The position numbers and the translations under genes are program-made. A DNA stretch of 64,000 nt from Rhizobium sp. GTDB taxonomy: Bacteria > Pseudomonadota > Alphaproteobacteria > Rhizobiales > Rhizobiaceae. The notes below the pieces were generated by a model, which ran no database searches, was not told the DNA's origin, and worked only from the letters and a program-made list of their open reading frames with translations. Positions 1 through 8,518 of the stretch are shown piece by piece. How positions within the stretch are numbered: position 1 is the first letter of the stretch; each line of letters begins with the position of its first letter. The stretch covers positions 505,990-569,989 of the forward strand of contig PEKW01000002.1 of assembly GCA_002796995.1 (NCBI GenBank). The letters run 5' to 3'.

Positions 1-309
1 GTAGAGCGGAACGAAAGCTGCCTTGGCAGCGGCGTTCTGCAGCAGGTGAGTCTTGACCAGCAGATGATTGGAGCGCGTGTTGTCCGGCCCGACGAAGCGT
101 TCGTCGACCAGGGTGACGACGACCCGGTCCCAGGCGATCGGCCGGGTGGAGAGAACCTCGAAGAACTGCTTCGGGGTCGATCCGCCGGAAACCGCCAGCG
201 AAGCGGAGCCGCGCGAGGCGATCGCCGCGTGAAGTTCGGCCGAGACGCGGTCGGCCAGCGCCGCGGCCAAGGCCGCGCGGTCTTCGAATGCGTGCATCTT
301 ATGTGCCAT
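1..309 (-). CDS. pgl: 6-phosphogluconolactonase, partial (C-terminus beyond window)
   Basis: Reading the minus strand from the ATG at 309 gives an open frame that runs off the left edge. It begins MAHKMHAFEDRAALAAAL and contains SLAVSGGSTPKQFFEVL and VTLVDERFVGPDNTRSN, the phosphate-binding and DERFV motifs of 6-phosphogluconolactonases. The enzyme hydrolyses 6-phosphogluconolactone to 6-phosphogluconate in the cytosol (pentose phosphate and Entner-Doudoroff pathways). The ATG lies about 10 bases past the zwf stop, so it is almost certainly cotranscribed with zwf. In rhizobia this pair is usually followed by edd, which would lie outside the window. About 103 codons are visible of a usual length near 230. 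Confidence 0.93.
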   Translation of the reverse strand, partial: MAHKMHAFEDRAALAAALADRVSAELHAAIASRGSASLAVSGGSTPKQFFEVLSTRPIAWDRVVVTLVDERFVGPDNTRSNHLLVKTHLLQNAAAKAAFVPLY

Positions 310-319
310 GGCTGTCGTC

Positions 320-1792
320 CTAGTCGACTTCGTGCCAGGTACGGCCGTCGCGCTCGATCAGCGCGATCGCCTGGCTCGGGCCCCAGGTGCCGGCGGTATA
401 GCCCTGGGTTCTCTGTCCGCTGTCTTCCCAGCTCTTCAGGATCGGATCGACCCAGCGCCATGCGGCCTCGACTTCGTCGCGGCGCATGAACAGCGTCTGG
501 TTGGAGCGGATGACGTCCATCAGCAGGCGCTCGTAGGCGTCGGCATTGCGCACGTCGAAGGCCTGGGCGAAGCTCATGTCGAGCGAGACGTGGCGAAGAC
601 GCATGCCGCCCGGACCCGGATCCTTGATCATCAGCCACTGCTTGACACCCTCGTCGGGCTGCAGGCGGATGACCAGCATATTGGCCTCGATCCGGCCGGC
701 GGCCTCGTCGAAGATCGAGTGCGGGATCGGCTTGAAGGCGACGACGATCTCCGACATGCGCGCGGCGAGCCGCTTGCCGGTGCGCAGATAGAAGGGAACG
801 CCGGCCCAGCGCCAGTTGGCGATCTCGGCCTTGATGGCGACGAAGGTCTCCGTGTCGGAGGCGCCTTCCAGTTCTTCGGTATAGCCCTTGACCGGACCGC
901 CCGCAGAGGCGCCGGCCTTGTACTGGCCGCGCACGGTGAGCTTCTCGACATTGGCCGGGGTGATCGGCTTCAGCGAGCGCAGCACCTTGAGCTTCTCGTC
1001 GCGTACGCTTTCCGCGTCCATCGAATTGGGCGCTTCCATCGCCACCAGGCAGAGGAGCTGCAGGATGTGGTTCTGCACCATGTCCCGGAGCGCGCCGGCC
1101 TTGTCGTAATAGCTGACGCGGCCCTCGAGCCCGACGGATTCGGCGACCGTGATCTGCACGTGGTCGATATGGGCCGAGTTCCACAAGGGCTCGTAGAGCG
1201 CGTTGGCGAAGCGCAGCGCCATCAGGTTCTGCACGGTCTCCTTGCCGAGATAGTGGTCGATGCGGAAGATCTGCTCTTCCTTGAACACCTTGCCGATCGT
1301 GTCGTTGAGGATCTGCGCCGAGGCGAGGTCGCGGCCGATCGGCTTCTCGACGACGATGCGGGTCGACTTGGTGATCAGCTTGAAGTCGCGGATCTTGTCG
1401 GCGATGTCGCCGAACAGGGCCGGCGAGACGGCGAGATAGAAGGCGCGCACCAGGTCCTTGCCTTCGTCGAGCAGGGCCTTCAGCTTGTCCCAGCCCTCCG
1501 GCGACTTGGCATCCACCGAAACATAGTGGATGCGGGCGCAGAACTTCGCCACGTCGTCCTCGGCCCATTCGCCGGGCTTCAGATGTTCTTTGAGCGCGTT
1601 CTTGGCGAACTGGCGGTATTCGTCGTCCGTCATCGGCGTACGCGAGGCGCCGATGATCCGCGTCGGCTCGGTCAGCTGGCCGGCGAGCTGGCGATGATAA
1701 AGGGCGGGAAGGAGCTTGCGCTCCGCAAGATCGCCGGTGCCGCCGAAGACGACATAGTCAAACGGCTCGACGGGGATGATCTGGCTGCTCAT
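320..1792 (-). CDS. zwf: Glucose-6-phosphate 1-dehydrogenase
   Basis: A full-length 490-residue G6PD that oxidises glucose-6-phosphate to 6-phosphogluconolactone with NADP+. The dinucleotide-binding motif FGGTGDLAERK is at residues 16-26, EKP at 149-151, and the substrate-binding signature RIDHYLGKE at 177-185. The length is normal for the family. It is first gene of a zwf-pgl unit on the minus strand. The roughly 120 bases upstream are AT-richer than the genes and would hold its promoter. I see no truncation or other oddity. Confidence 0.97.
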   Translation of the reverse strand: MSSQIIPVEPFDYVVFGGTGDLAERKLLPALYHRQLAGQLTEPTRIIGASRTPMTDDEYRQFAKNALKEHLKPGEWAEDDVAKFCARIHYVSVDAKSPEGWDKLKALLDEGKDLVRAFYLAVSPALFGDIADKIRDFKLITKSTRIVVEKPIGRDLASAQILNDTIGKVFKEEQIFRIDHYLGKETVQNLMALRFANALYEPLWNSAHIDHVQITVAESVGLEGRVSYYDKAGALRDMVQNHILQLLCLVAMEAPNSMDAESVRDEKLKVLRSLKPITPANVEKLTVRGQYKAGASAGGPVKGYTEELEGASDTETFVAIKAEIANWRWAGVPFYLRTGKRLAARMSEIVVAFKPIPHSIFDEAAGRIEANMLVIRLQPDEGVKQWLMIKDPGPGGMRLRHVSLDMSFAQAFDVRNADAYERLLMDVIRSNQTLFMRRDEVEAAWRWVDPILKSWEDSGQRTQGYTAGTWGPSQAIALIERDGRTWHEVD

Positions 1793-1843
1793 TCAGGCTT
1801 CTCTCAATCGAAATCACTGAAGCCAGATGTAATCTAATCGATT

Positions 1844-1886
1844 TAAAAAAGCCAGTAGCCGGGGCGAAAAAAGCACGGTCCCGGCT
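1844..1886 (-). terminator. Possible intrinsic terminator of the 1916-2347 gene
   Basis: On the minus strand a 7-bp stem (1857-1863 with 1880-1886, AGCCGGG/CCCGGCT) has a 16-base loop. It is followed, after six bases, by a run of six T (complement of 1845-1850). The loop is large and the T tract is displaced, so this is a weak prediction. It sits correctly between the stop at 1916 and zwf. Confidence 0.35.
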
Positions 1887-1915
1887 GTATGGCAGCAGTT
1901 CGCGACAGGCGCGTG

Positions 1916-2347
1916 TCAGGCCTCGTCGTCCTCGCCAAAACCGGCGGGAAGATCATGGATGATACGCTTCTGGGCGTGGGCGACGATATCCTGGTCCGAC
2001 CTGAAAGGCGCAGTCAGCACACGCCACCACCGCTTGAACAAACCTGCATCCTCGGTGTCGGATCCTGGACGTGCCCCGTCATGCTCTGGCGCCTCGTCCT
2101 CGTCCGCCTCGTCATCTTCCGTCGAACGCAGCAGGGCTATGGCGTCGCGTGCCTGCGAGGCCGGCACAAGGATCGGCGAGGCTCCCATTCCGCGCGGCCA
2201 TTGCTCGTCTCGATAGGACCCCGCCGGCGATTCCAGGGTGATGATACCGTAGGCGCTGAGAAAGGAGCGCGTCACCTGGACTTCGTCCTTTCCGAAAACG
2301 GTAGCGATACAGACGGGTCGATCGGGAGCGTTCGTCGCCTTTGTCAT
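1916..2347 (-). CDS. Conserved hypothetical protein, DUF2007-like
   Basis: A 143-residue soluble protein of unknown function. The N-terminal half (about residues 12-75) has the short alpha-beta look of DUF2007 putative signal-transducing proteins: CIATVFGKDEVQVTRSFL, then LVPASQARDAIALL. The middle is strongly acidic (EDDEADEDEAPEHDG). The C-terminal part (KRWWRVLTAPFRSDQD) is amphipathic. No transmembrane helix or signal peptide is visible. It lies between zwf and the puuAB module on the same strand, 20 bases after the puuB start side, but the functional link is unclear. The family assignment is tentative. Confidence 0.7.
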   Translation of the reverse strand: MTKATNAPDRPVCIATVFGKDEVQVTRSFLSAYGIITLESPAGSYRDEQWPRGMGASPILVPASQARDAIALLRSTEDDEADEDEAPEHDGARPGSDTEDAGLFKRWWRVLTAPFRSDQDIVAHAQKRIIHDLPAGFGEDDEA

Positions 2348-2367
2348 TTAGCGCGCTGCGCCTCTTC

Positions 2368-3654
2368 TCAAAGCTTGTCGCGTAGCGCGTACCAGGTCAG
2401 CGCGAGGAACAGCAGGGGACTGCGGAATTTTGCGCCGCCGGGGAAGGGCGGGATTTTCAGGTCGAGCAGATGGTCGAGCTCGCGGCCCTTGCCCGTCACC
2501 ATGTCGGCATAGAGCTTTCCGCAATAGTTGGAGAGCATGACGCCGTGGCCGGAATAGCCGCCGATCGAGATCACGCCCGGCATGACTTCGCGGGCAAACG
2601 GTTTGCGCGGCATGGTGATGCCGACCGAGCCGCCCCAGCCATGGGTGATCTCGATATCCTTGAGTTCCGGATAGATCTCGGCGATCTGCCGGCGGATATG
2701 CGTGGAGATGTCGCGCGGCGTGTCCGAGGTATAGGCCTCGCGCCCGCCGAACAGCAGCCGGCCGTCGCGCGTGCGGCGCCAGTAGCGCACGACGAAGCGG
2801 GAATCGGCAATCGATTCCTTGCCCGCGATGACGGTGGGGAACTTGTCGAGCGGCACCGTCGCGCCGATGAAGGAGCGGATCGGCATGACATGGGCTGCGG
2901 TCACAGGTTCGAGATTGCCGATATAGGCATTGGTGGCGATCAGCACCTTATCCGCGGTGATCGTGCCGGTCGGCGTCTCGATCAGGGTCTTGCCCCCGGA
3001 CTGGCGGATCGACGAGGCCTTGGTCATCTCATGGATGTCCGCACCCGCAGCCTTGGCTGCCCTGGCGAGCCCGACGATCAGCTTCAGCGGATGGATATGG
3101 CCGGTGCCGCTGTCGCGCACGCCGCAGAAGAAACGCTTCGAGCCAACGCGCTCGGCGGTCTCCCTGCCGTCCATGTAGGCGAGATGCGGATAGCCATAGC
3201 GCGTTGCGGCGATTTCCGCCGTGCGCTGGTATTCCTTGTCGTGCCCCGGCTTGTGGGAGACGTTCATCTGGCCGGGCATGAATTCCATGTCGATGCCGTG
3301 CGTCTCGGCAAAGGAGAGCACGTATTTCTTGGCGTTCTCGGCCAGATCGAACAGCGCCTTGGACCGCTCGTAGCCGAGTTCGGCCTCCAGTTCTTCCGGA
3401 TACCAGCGCTGGCCGGTTCCCATCTGTCCGCCATTGCGGCCCGAGGCGCCGTCGCCGATGCGGCAGCCCTCGATCACGACGACCGACAGGCCGGACGTCG
3501 CGAGGTTGTAGGCTGCCTGCAGGCCGGTGAAGCCGCCGCCGACGATGGCGACGTCGGTGGTCTTCGATCCGTCGAGGGCCGGATAGTCCGGCCGCTCGGT
3601 CACGGTGGATTGATACCAGGAAATTCCTGGTGCGATGGGGCTTTGCCAAGCCAT
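2368..3654 (-). CDS. puuB: Gamma-glutamylputrescine oxidoreductase-like FAD enzyme (module 1)
   Basis: A 428-residue DAO-superfamily flavoprotein. The FAD-binding glycine motif VAIVGGGFTGLQAAYNLA is at about residues 35-52, and GASGRNGGQMGTGQ, typical of PuuB/OrdL proteins, follows. The C-terminal GGYSGHGVMLSNYCGKLYAD closes the FAD site. Known PuuB oxidises gamma-glutamylputrescine to the aldehyde with H2O2 release. It follows puuA by 16 bases on the same strand, so the two form an operon. A second puuA-puuB pair lies at 45.9-48.6 kb. The exact amine substrate cannot be read from the sequence. Confidence 0.85.
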   Translation of the reverse strand: MAWQSPIAPGISWYQSTVTERPDYPALDGSKTTDVAIVGGGFTGLQAAYNLATSGLSVVVIEGCRIGDGASGRNGGQMGTGQRWYPEELEAELGYERSKALFDLAENAKKYVLSFAETHGIDMEFMPGQMNVSHKPGHDKEYQRTAEIAATRYGYPHLAYMDGRETAERVGSKRFFCGVRDSGTGHIHPLKLIVGLARAAKAAGADIHEMTKASSIRQSGGKTLIETPTGTITADKVLIATNAYIGNLEPVTAAHVMPIRSFIGATVPLDKFPTVIAGKESIADSRFVVRYWRRTRDGRLLFGGREAYTSDTPRDISTHIRRQIAEIYPELKDIEITHGWGGSVGITMPRKPFAREVMPGVISIGGYSGHGVMLSNYCGKLYADMVTGKGRELDHLLDLKIPPFPGGAKFRSPLLFLALTWYALRDKL

Positions 3655-3670
3655 GGGAGACTCCTTCAGA

Positions 3671-5107
3671 TCAAACGTTCAGCAGCAGGAATTCGCGTTC
3701 CCACGGACTGATGACCTGCATGAAGGTCTCGAACTCGCCCCTTTTGACCCCGGCATAGAGGCCGATGAATTCCTTGCTGAGCACGTCGCCCAGCGCCGGA
3801 TCGGATTCAAGCAGCGACACGGCCTCGAGCAGGCCGCGCGGCAGCTCGACCGAGCCCTCGTTGGCCGTTCCCTCGGAGGCGGCCGTCGGCTCGATGCCCT
3901 TGATGATGCCGAGATAGCCGCAGGCGAGCGAGGCCGCGAGCGCCAGATACGGATTGGCATCCGAGCTCGGCAGGCGATTTTCAACGCGCCGGGCGCGAGC
4001 GTCGGAGACGGGCACGCGGAAGGCCGTGGTGCGGTTGTCGTACCCCCAGGCATTGTTGACCGGGGCCGACATGTCGGGGGTCAGGCGCCTATAGGAATTC
4101 ACATAGGGCGCCATCATCACCAGCGTCTTCGGCACGAAGGCCTGCATGCCGCCGATGAAGTGGAAGAACTCCTTGGACGGCGAGCCGTCGGCGTTGGAGA
4201 AGATGTTTTTGCCCGTTTCCGCATCGACCACCGACTGGTGGATATGCATAGCCGAGCCCGGCTGGCCCTGCATCGGCTTGGCCATGAAGGTGGCGTAGAT
4301 GCCGTGCTTGAGGGCCGCCTCGCGGATCGTGCGCTTGAACAGGAAGACCTGGTCGGCAAGCTCGATCGGGTTACCGTGGCGCAGGTTGATCTCGAGCTGG
4401 GCCGGGCCTTCCTCGTGGATCAGCGTGTCGATCTCGAGGCCCTGCTTTTCCGAGAAGTGATAGATGTCGTCGATCAGCTCGTCGAACTCGTTGATGCCGG
4501 CGATCGAATAACCCTGGCCGCCGAGGATGGAGCGGCCGGAGCGGCCCTTCGGCGGATGCAGCGGATAGTCCGGGTCGTCGTTCATGGCGACGAGATAGAA
4601 TTCGATCTCGGGCGCCACGACCGGCCGCCAGCCCTTGGCGTCATAGAGCTTCAGAACGTTCTTCAACACGTTGCGCGGCGTGTAGGGCACGTCCTCGCCG
4701 TCCGTGGTGATGATGTCGCAGATGACCTGCGCGGTCGGATCGGTTTCCCACGGCACGACTGACAGCGTCGACAGGTCCGGCATCAGTTTGATGTCGCTGT
4801 CGCGGGAATCATAGCGGAACTGGCCGCTTTCCTCCGGATATTCGCCGGAAATCGTGTGGCGGTAGAGGGCCGAGGGAAGGGCGAGCGAGGTGTCGCCGGT
4901 GAACTTCGAGGTCGGCATCATCTTGCCGCGCGGAACGCCTGCGAGGTCGGGCGTGATGCACTCGATGTCCTCGATGCCGCGGGCTCTGAGCCACGCTGCG
5001 GCTTCCTTCCAGGTCTTGACGCCACGGGTGGAGTTGATGTCCGGAGGAATGCTCGCCTTTTTCGACGCTGCGCCTTTGGGTCTGAGCATATTCTTCTTCG
5101 GAGGCAT
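3671..5107 (-). CDS. puuA: Glutamine synthetase-family gamma-glutamylpolyamine ligase (module 1)
   Basis: A 478-residue type I glutamine synthetase-fold ligase. Visible family motifs include APEIEFYLV, EEGPAQLEINLRHG, GSAMHIHQSV and ENRLPSSDANPYLALAA. The short N-terminal ligase domain (EDIECITPDLAGVPRGKMMP) is typical of PuuA-type rather than GlnA enzymes. PuuA joins glutamate to putrescine with ATP. It is the first gene of a puuA-puuB operon. The N-terminus is basic (MPPKKNMLRPKGAASKK), and a later internal start is possible but not required. Confidence 0.85.
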   Translation of the reverse strand: MPPKKNMLRPKGAASKKASIPPDINSTRGVKTWKEAAAWLRARGIEDIECITPDLAGVPRGKMMPTSKFTGDTSLALPSALYRHTISGEYPEESGQFRYDSRDSDIKLMPDLSTLSVVPWETDPTAQVICDIITTDGEDVPYTPRNVLKNVLKLYDAKGWRPVVAPEIEFYLVAMNDDPDYPLHPPKGRSGRSILGGQGYSIAGINEFDELIDDIYHFSEKQGLEIDTLIHEEGPAQLEINLRHGNPIELADQVFLFKRTIREAALKHGIYATFMAKPMQGQPGSAMHIHQSVVDAETGKNIFSNADGSPSKEFFHFIGGMQAFVPKTLVMMAPYVNSYRRLTPDMSAPVNNAWGYDNRTTAFRVPVSDARARRVENRLPSSDANPYLALAASLACGYLGIIKGIEPTAASEGTANEGSVELPRGLLEAVSLLESDPALGDVLSKEFIGLYAGVKRGEFETFMQVISPWEREFLLLNV

Positions 5108-5233
5108 GTCTCACCGGTTTGGTTGTTGATGGCGGCATCATAACCCGACTTCGCGAATTGGCGAGGGGGGAAACGGCATTGACTTTGCCCCATCGATCGA
5201 AAAGACAGATATCTTTGTCGCAGGGACCCGAAA

Positions 5234-6415
5234 TTGGCGCATATATTTGATGTTGCTATCATAGGAGCCGGTGCCGCGGGCATGATGGCGGCACTTGTCG
5301 CCGGCCGCCGCGGACGCTCCGTCGTGCTGATCGACCATGCGAAGGCGCCGGGCGAGAAGATCCGCATTTCCGGCGGCGGACGCTGCAATTTCACCAATAT
5401 CCATGCCGGGCCGAAGAACTATATCTCGGCCAATCCGCATTTCATGAAGTCGGCGCTCGCCCGCTACACGCCGGCCGATTTCATCGCCATGGTCGACAGG
5501 CACGGGATTGCCTGGCACGAGAAGACGCTCGGGCAATTGTTCTGCGACGACAGCGCCCGCGATATCATCCGCATGCTGCTCGACGAAATGCGCGCGGTCG
5601 GGGTGGAGTTGAGGCTCGGCGTCGAGATTTCGGCCGTCGAGAAGGGTGAGGGCGGCTTTCGCCTGCAGACGACGGACGGCGAGGTCCGCGCCGCCGCCGT
5701 GGTCATCGCCACCGGCGGCAAGTCGATCCCGAAAATGGGGGCGACGGGGTTTGCCTATAAGGTCGCCGAGCAGTTCGGCCTTCGGCTGACGGAGACGCGG
5801 CCCGGCCTGGTGCCGCTGACGCTCGACCCCGCGCTGCTGGCCGAGCTTGCGCCGCTGGCCGGCGTCTCGGTCGATGCCGAGGTGCGGCACGGCAAGACGG
5901 CGTTCCGCGAAGCCCTGCTGTTCACCCATCGCGGTCTGTCCGGCCCGGCCATCCTGCAGATTTCCAGCTATTGGCGCGAGGGCGACGAGATCACGCTGTC
6001 GATTGAACCGGATGTGGATTTTGCCGCCGTGCTGAAGGCGGCGAAGAAGGAGAACGGCCGCCAGGCGGTGCAGACCGTGCTGGCGCAGCACCTGCCGAAG
6101 CGGCTGGCGCAATATGTGGCCGAGCGGCAGAAGATCGACAGACCGCTCGCCGACCTCTCGGACAAGGCGCTGGAGGCGCTCGCCGCTTTCCTCCATGGCT
6201 GGACGATCAAGCCGGCCGGCTCGGAAGGCTATCGCACGGCGGAAGTGACGCTCGGCGGCATCGACGTCGGCGGGCTGGATTCCAAGACCATGATGGCGAA
6301 GGCCGTTCCGGGCCTCTACTTCATCGGCGAATGCGTCGACGTCACGGGTTGGCTCGGCGGCTATAACTTCCAGTGGGCCTGGGCATCCGGCCATGCGGCG
6401 GGCGAGAGCGTCTGA
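5234..6415 (+). CDS. BaiN/HI0933-family NAD(P)/FAD-dependent oxidoreductase
   Basis: A 393-residue flavoprotein of the HI0933/YhiN/BaiN family. The N-terminal FAD motif VAIIGAGAAGMMAAL (residues 7-21) is followed by GEKIRISGGGRCNFTN, the signature of the family. The C-terminus has GECVDVTGWLGGYNFQWAWASG, which closes the FAD site. The start is TTG at 5234, since no ATG precedes the Rossmann motif in frame. The physiological substrate of most members is unknown; BaiN of gut clostridia acts on bile acids, but that role should not be transferred here. It is divergent from puuA and monocistronic. Confidence 0.88.
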   Translation: MAHIFDVAIIGAGAAGMMAALVAGRRGRSVVLIDHAKAPGEKIRISGGGRCNFTNIHAGPKNYISANPHFMKSALARYTPADFIAMVDRHGIAWHEKTLGQLFCDDSARDIIRMLLDEMRAVGVELRLGVEISAVEKGEGGFRLQTTDGEVRAAAVVIATGGKSIPKMGATGFAYKVAEQFGLRLTETRPGLVPLTLDPALLAELAPLAGVSVDAEVRHGKTAFREALLFTHRGLSGPAILQISSYWREGDEITLSIEPDVDFAAVLKAAKKENGRQAVQTVLAQHLPKRLAQYVAERQKIDRPLADLSDKALEALAAFLHGWTIKPAGSEGYRTAEVTLGGIDVGGLDSKTMMAKAVPGLYFIGECVDVTGWLGGYNFQWAWASGHAAGESV

Positions 6416-6630
6416 AGCCGTAACGTCACCCGGTTTGGTGCGCAGCAACAAGTTTGCGTGATCGACTGCAATTTGCGCAAGCTTTCCGCCATAATTTAGC
6501 TATTGTTAACGTGCCGTAGTCATTCTGGTTCGATGCCGGCATCCGTCGCTGGATGAGACATGACGTCGGACCGGATTGCCGCCATGAGACGGCATTGTTT
6601 TCCTCAACGGCAATCTGCAGGATAGCGCCG

Positions 6631-6777
6631 ATGAACAGACAGAACAGCAAGCCACGGGCCATTGCCATCGCCAAGACCCGCGAAGCCGAAACCGCCCGCC
6701 TTTGGCATCTCGCCTATCTCAGCCTCGGCGCTTGCAGCGCGCTTGCGCTGGTTGCAGCGGCAGCCCTGCTCGGCTGA
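6631..6777 (+). CDS. Small single-pass membrane protein
   Basis: A 48-residue frame starting at ATG 6631, preceded by AGGAT at a 9-base spacing. Residues 1-25 are hydrophilic and basic; residues 26-47 (WHLAYLSLGACSALALVAAAALLG) form one hydrophobic helix that ends the protein. The open frame extends upstream to 6553, but the internal ATG has the better ribosome site and gives a normal tail-anchored layout. The upstream 6416-6630 stretch is AT-richer and may carry the promoter. No function can be assigned. Confidence 0.45.
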   Translation: MNRQNSKPRAIAIAKTREAETARLWHLAYLSLGACSALALVAAAALLG

Positions 6778-6789
6778 ACCGCCACGGCC

Positions 6790-7074
6790 TCATGCCGCTT
6801 TGCAGCTCATGGGCCCGGAGGCACGCACTCGCCTGTCCGTCTCCGGCACTAAGCCTTTGACGCCCGGCGATCGCGCTTCGTCGCAGGTCTTCTCCTGATG
6901 ACCTGACCCCAAACGCTTTGTTGCCGAAGGGCGCGACCGCACGAACCGTGCCAGCCGCTTGAGCGGGCTTTGGCTGAAGCGCGCGTAATAGGCGTCCTCA
7001 GCCTTCGCGCTCCGGTCCCGGGGGCCGCGCGGCTTGAGCGCCAAGAGAAACAGCAATCCGTATTGTGCGTCCAT
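6790..7074 (-). CDS. Small basic hypothetical protein
   Basis: A 94-residue frame on the minus strand. The ATG at 7074 has a strong ribosome site (AAAGGAGAACC, 7-base spacing), which is the main reason to accept it. The first residues (MDAQYGLLFLLALKPRG) are hydrophobic, and the remainder is rich in Arg, Lys and Ser without a recognisable domain. It is divergent from the LysR gene at 7163. The C-terminal half looks poorly constrained, so the true gene could be shorter or the frame degraded. Confidence 0.4.
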   Translation of the reverse strand: MDAQYGLLFLLALKPRGPRDRSAKAEDAYYARFSQSPLKRLARFVRSRPSATKRLGSGHQEKTCDEARSPGVKGLVPETDRRVRASGPMSCKAA

Positions 7075-7162
7075 GATGGTTCTCCTTTGTTTGAGCCATA
7101 AATGGATCTATACCTCCAAATTCGACTGTTAAACCGCAAGAATTGCGCTATGTTTTTCAACC

Positions 7163-8038
7163 GTGAAAAACGTGGCCTGGGACAATTATCAGATCTTTCT
7201 GGCCGTCGCCCGCCATGGCGGGCTGACGGGCGCTTCGACTGCGACGGCGCTGAGCCCCGCGACGCTCGGCCGGCGCATGGTCGAGTTCGAACGGGAGATC
7301 GGCCGGGAACTCTTCATCCGCAGCCAGACCGGCTATCGGCTGACCGGCGACGGACGTCAGCTGCTCGATCATCTGGCGGAACTGGAGGCGGCGGCGCGCA
7401 AGGTCGAGACCTGGCGCCGCGGCGCGGCGGCGCGGGCGCTGGTGCGCATCGTCGCCGGCACCTGGAACGGCTGGCTGCTCACCGAGAATTTCGCCGCCAT
7501 CTGCACGGAGCGCGACGATTTCCGCATCGACCTGCACATTGCCGAGCAGCGCGCCAGCCTGGCCCACCGCGAGACCGACATCGGCATCCGTGCCTTCGAG
7601 CCGGAGGAGGCGAACCTTGCCGCCGTGATGGCGGGCGAGGTGGCCTATGCCGCCTATCGCACGCGTTACAGCGAGGATGTCGGTCCGGGGCGGTGGCTGG
7701 CGGTCGACGGCGAAAACGCCATATCCGCCTATCTGCGCTGGCCGCACGAGAACCAGGCGGAAAACATCGTCGTCACCGTCAACCGGCCGCGCTCGCTGCG
7801 CGACCTGGCGCTCGCCGGCGCCGGCATCGCCGTGCTGCCCTGTTTCGTCGGCGATCTCGAGCCGAGGCTGGAGCGGGTGGGCGGCGAGATCGAGGCCCTG
7901 CGCCATCGCCAGTGGATCGTGATGAACAATGACGACCGGCACCGCCGGGAGATCCGCACCGTGGTCGAGCGGATGCGCAAGCTGATGAAGGCGCATGCCG
8001 ACCTGTTTGCCGGCCGGCGGCCGAACCGCGGCGGGTGA
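7163..8038 (+). CDS. LysR-family transcriptional regulator
   Basis: A 291-residue regulator starting at GTG 7163. Residues 7-65 form the winged helix-turn-helix (YQIFLAVARHGGLTGASTAT and GRRMVEFEREIGRELFIRS). The rest is a LysR substrate-binding domain, including IGIRAFEPEEANLAAVMAGE and a C-terminal GAGIAVLPCFVGDLEP. The effector is unknown. It is divergent from the small gene at 7074 with 88 bases between starts, a likely shared regulatory region. Confidence 0.88.
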   Translation: MKNVAWDNYQIFLAVARHGGLTGASTATALSPATLGRRMVEFEREIGRELFIRSQTGYRLTGDGRQLLDHLAELEAAARKVETWRRGAAARALVRIVAGTWNGWLLTENFAAICTERDDFRIDLHIAEQRASLAHRETDIGIRAFEPEEANLAAVMAGEVAYAAYRTRYSEDVGPGRWLAVDGENAISAYLRWPHENQAENIVVTVNRPRSLRDLALAGAGIAVLPCFVGDLEPRLERVGGEIEALRHRQWIVMNNDDRHRREIRTVVERMRKLMKAHADLFAGRRPNRGG

Positions 8039-8164
8039 GGGCGCACGGGTTCCAGAAACAAAAGATCCCGCGCAGCGACCGCGTGAAACTCCCCCCGAAG
8101 CCAGCGATCATTGCGCGGGAACCGACCCGGGGCTTTGACGCCCCGGATGGTACGTGAATTCTTC

Positions 8165-8401
8165 TTACCTGCCCTGGGTCACGATGACCGGGATCAACAG
8201 GTCGCCCCAGTTGCCTTCGCCGCCGTGGTGGCGGGCCGAGCGGACGAGTTCGACCGAGACGCCGGCATCAACCGCCTTCATGACGGACTGGTTGAGGCGA
8301 TGCAGGTCGTTGGCGACCATGCGGATCATGGCCTGCTGGTCGGCAGTCATGGCGGAAGCCTGTTCTTCGGCGCGTTCCTTAACTCGGGTCTGCGGGGTCA
8401 T
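8165..8401 (-). CDS. Small conserved-looking protein downstream of aceA
   Basis: A 78-residue soluble protein on the aceA strand. The start at 8401 is supported by AAGAGGAGAAATGCC immediately upstream. The central segment (ADQQAMIRMVANDLHRLNQSVMKAVDAG) is likely helical and is followed by GVSVELVRSARHHGGEGNWGDLLIPVIVTQG. I do not recognise the family. It follows aceA after 117 bases, so it may be partly cotranscribed or have its own promoter near the palindromic repeat at 8465. Confidence 0.65.
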   Translation of the reverse strand: MTPQTRVKERAEEQASAMTADQQAMIRMVANDLHRLNQSVMKAVDAGVSVELVRSARHHGGEGNWGDLLIPVIVTQGR

Positions 8402-8464
8402 GGCATTTCTCCTCTTATATGCGGGGTTCTTGAACTGTTGATCCAGGGCTTTGTCTGTATCGGT

Positions 8465-8490
8465 CCCTCTCCCCGCGAGCGGGGGGAGGG
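8465..8490. repeat. Short palindromic GC-rich repeat, RIME-like
   Basis: CCCTCTCCCCGC and GCGGGGGGAGGG form an imperfect hairpin around GA, followed by CTAGGGTGAGGGGC. The same C-rich and G-rich wording recurs at 36167-36432 and 44627-45013 in this window. It lies in the aceA to 8401 spacer and could also act as an RNA stabilising hairpin. Confidence 0.5.
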
Positions 8491-8518
8491 CTAGGGTGAG
8501 GGGCAGGGCCCCGAAGGC

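Noticed and set aside
308..1837. A 509-codon plus-strand frame opposite zwf
   Set aside because: Antisense shadow of a fully convincing G6PD gene.
8040..8160. GC-rich dyads (CCCGCGCA/TGCGCGGG and CGGGGC/GCCCCG) as terminators between convergent genes
   Set aside because: Neither is followed by a T run on either strand.
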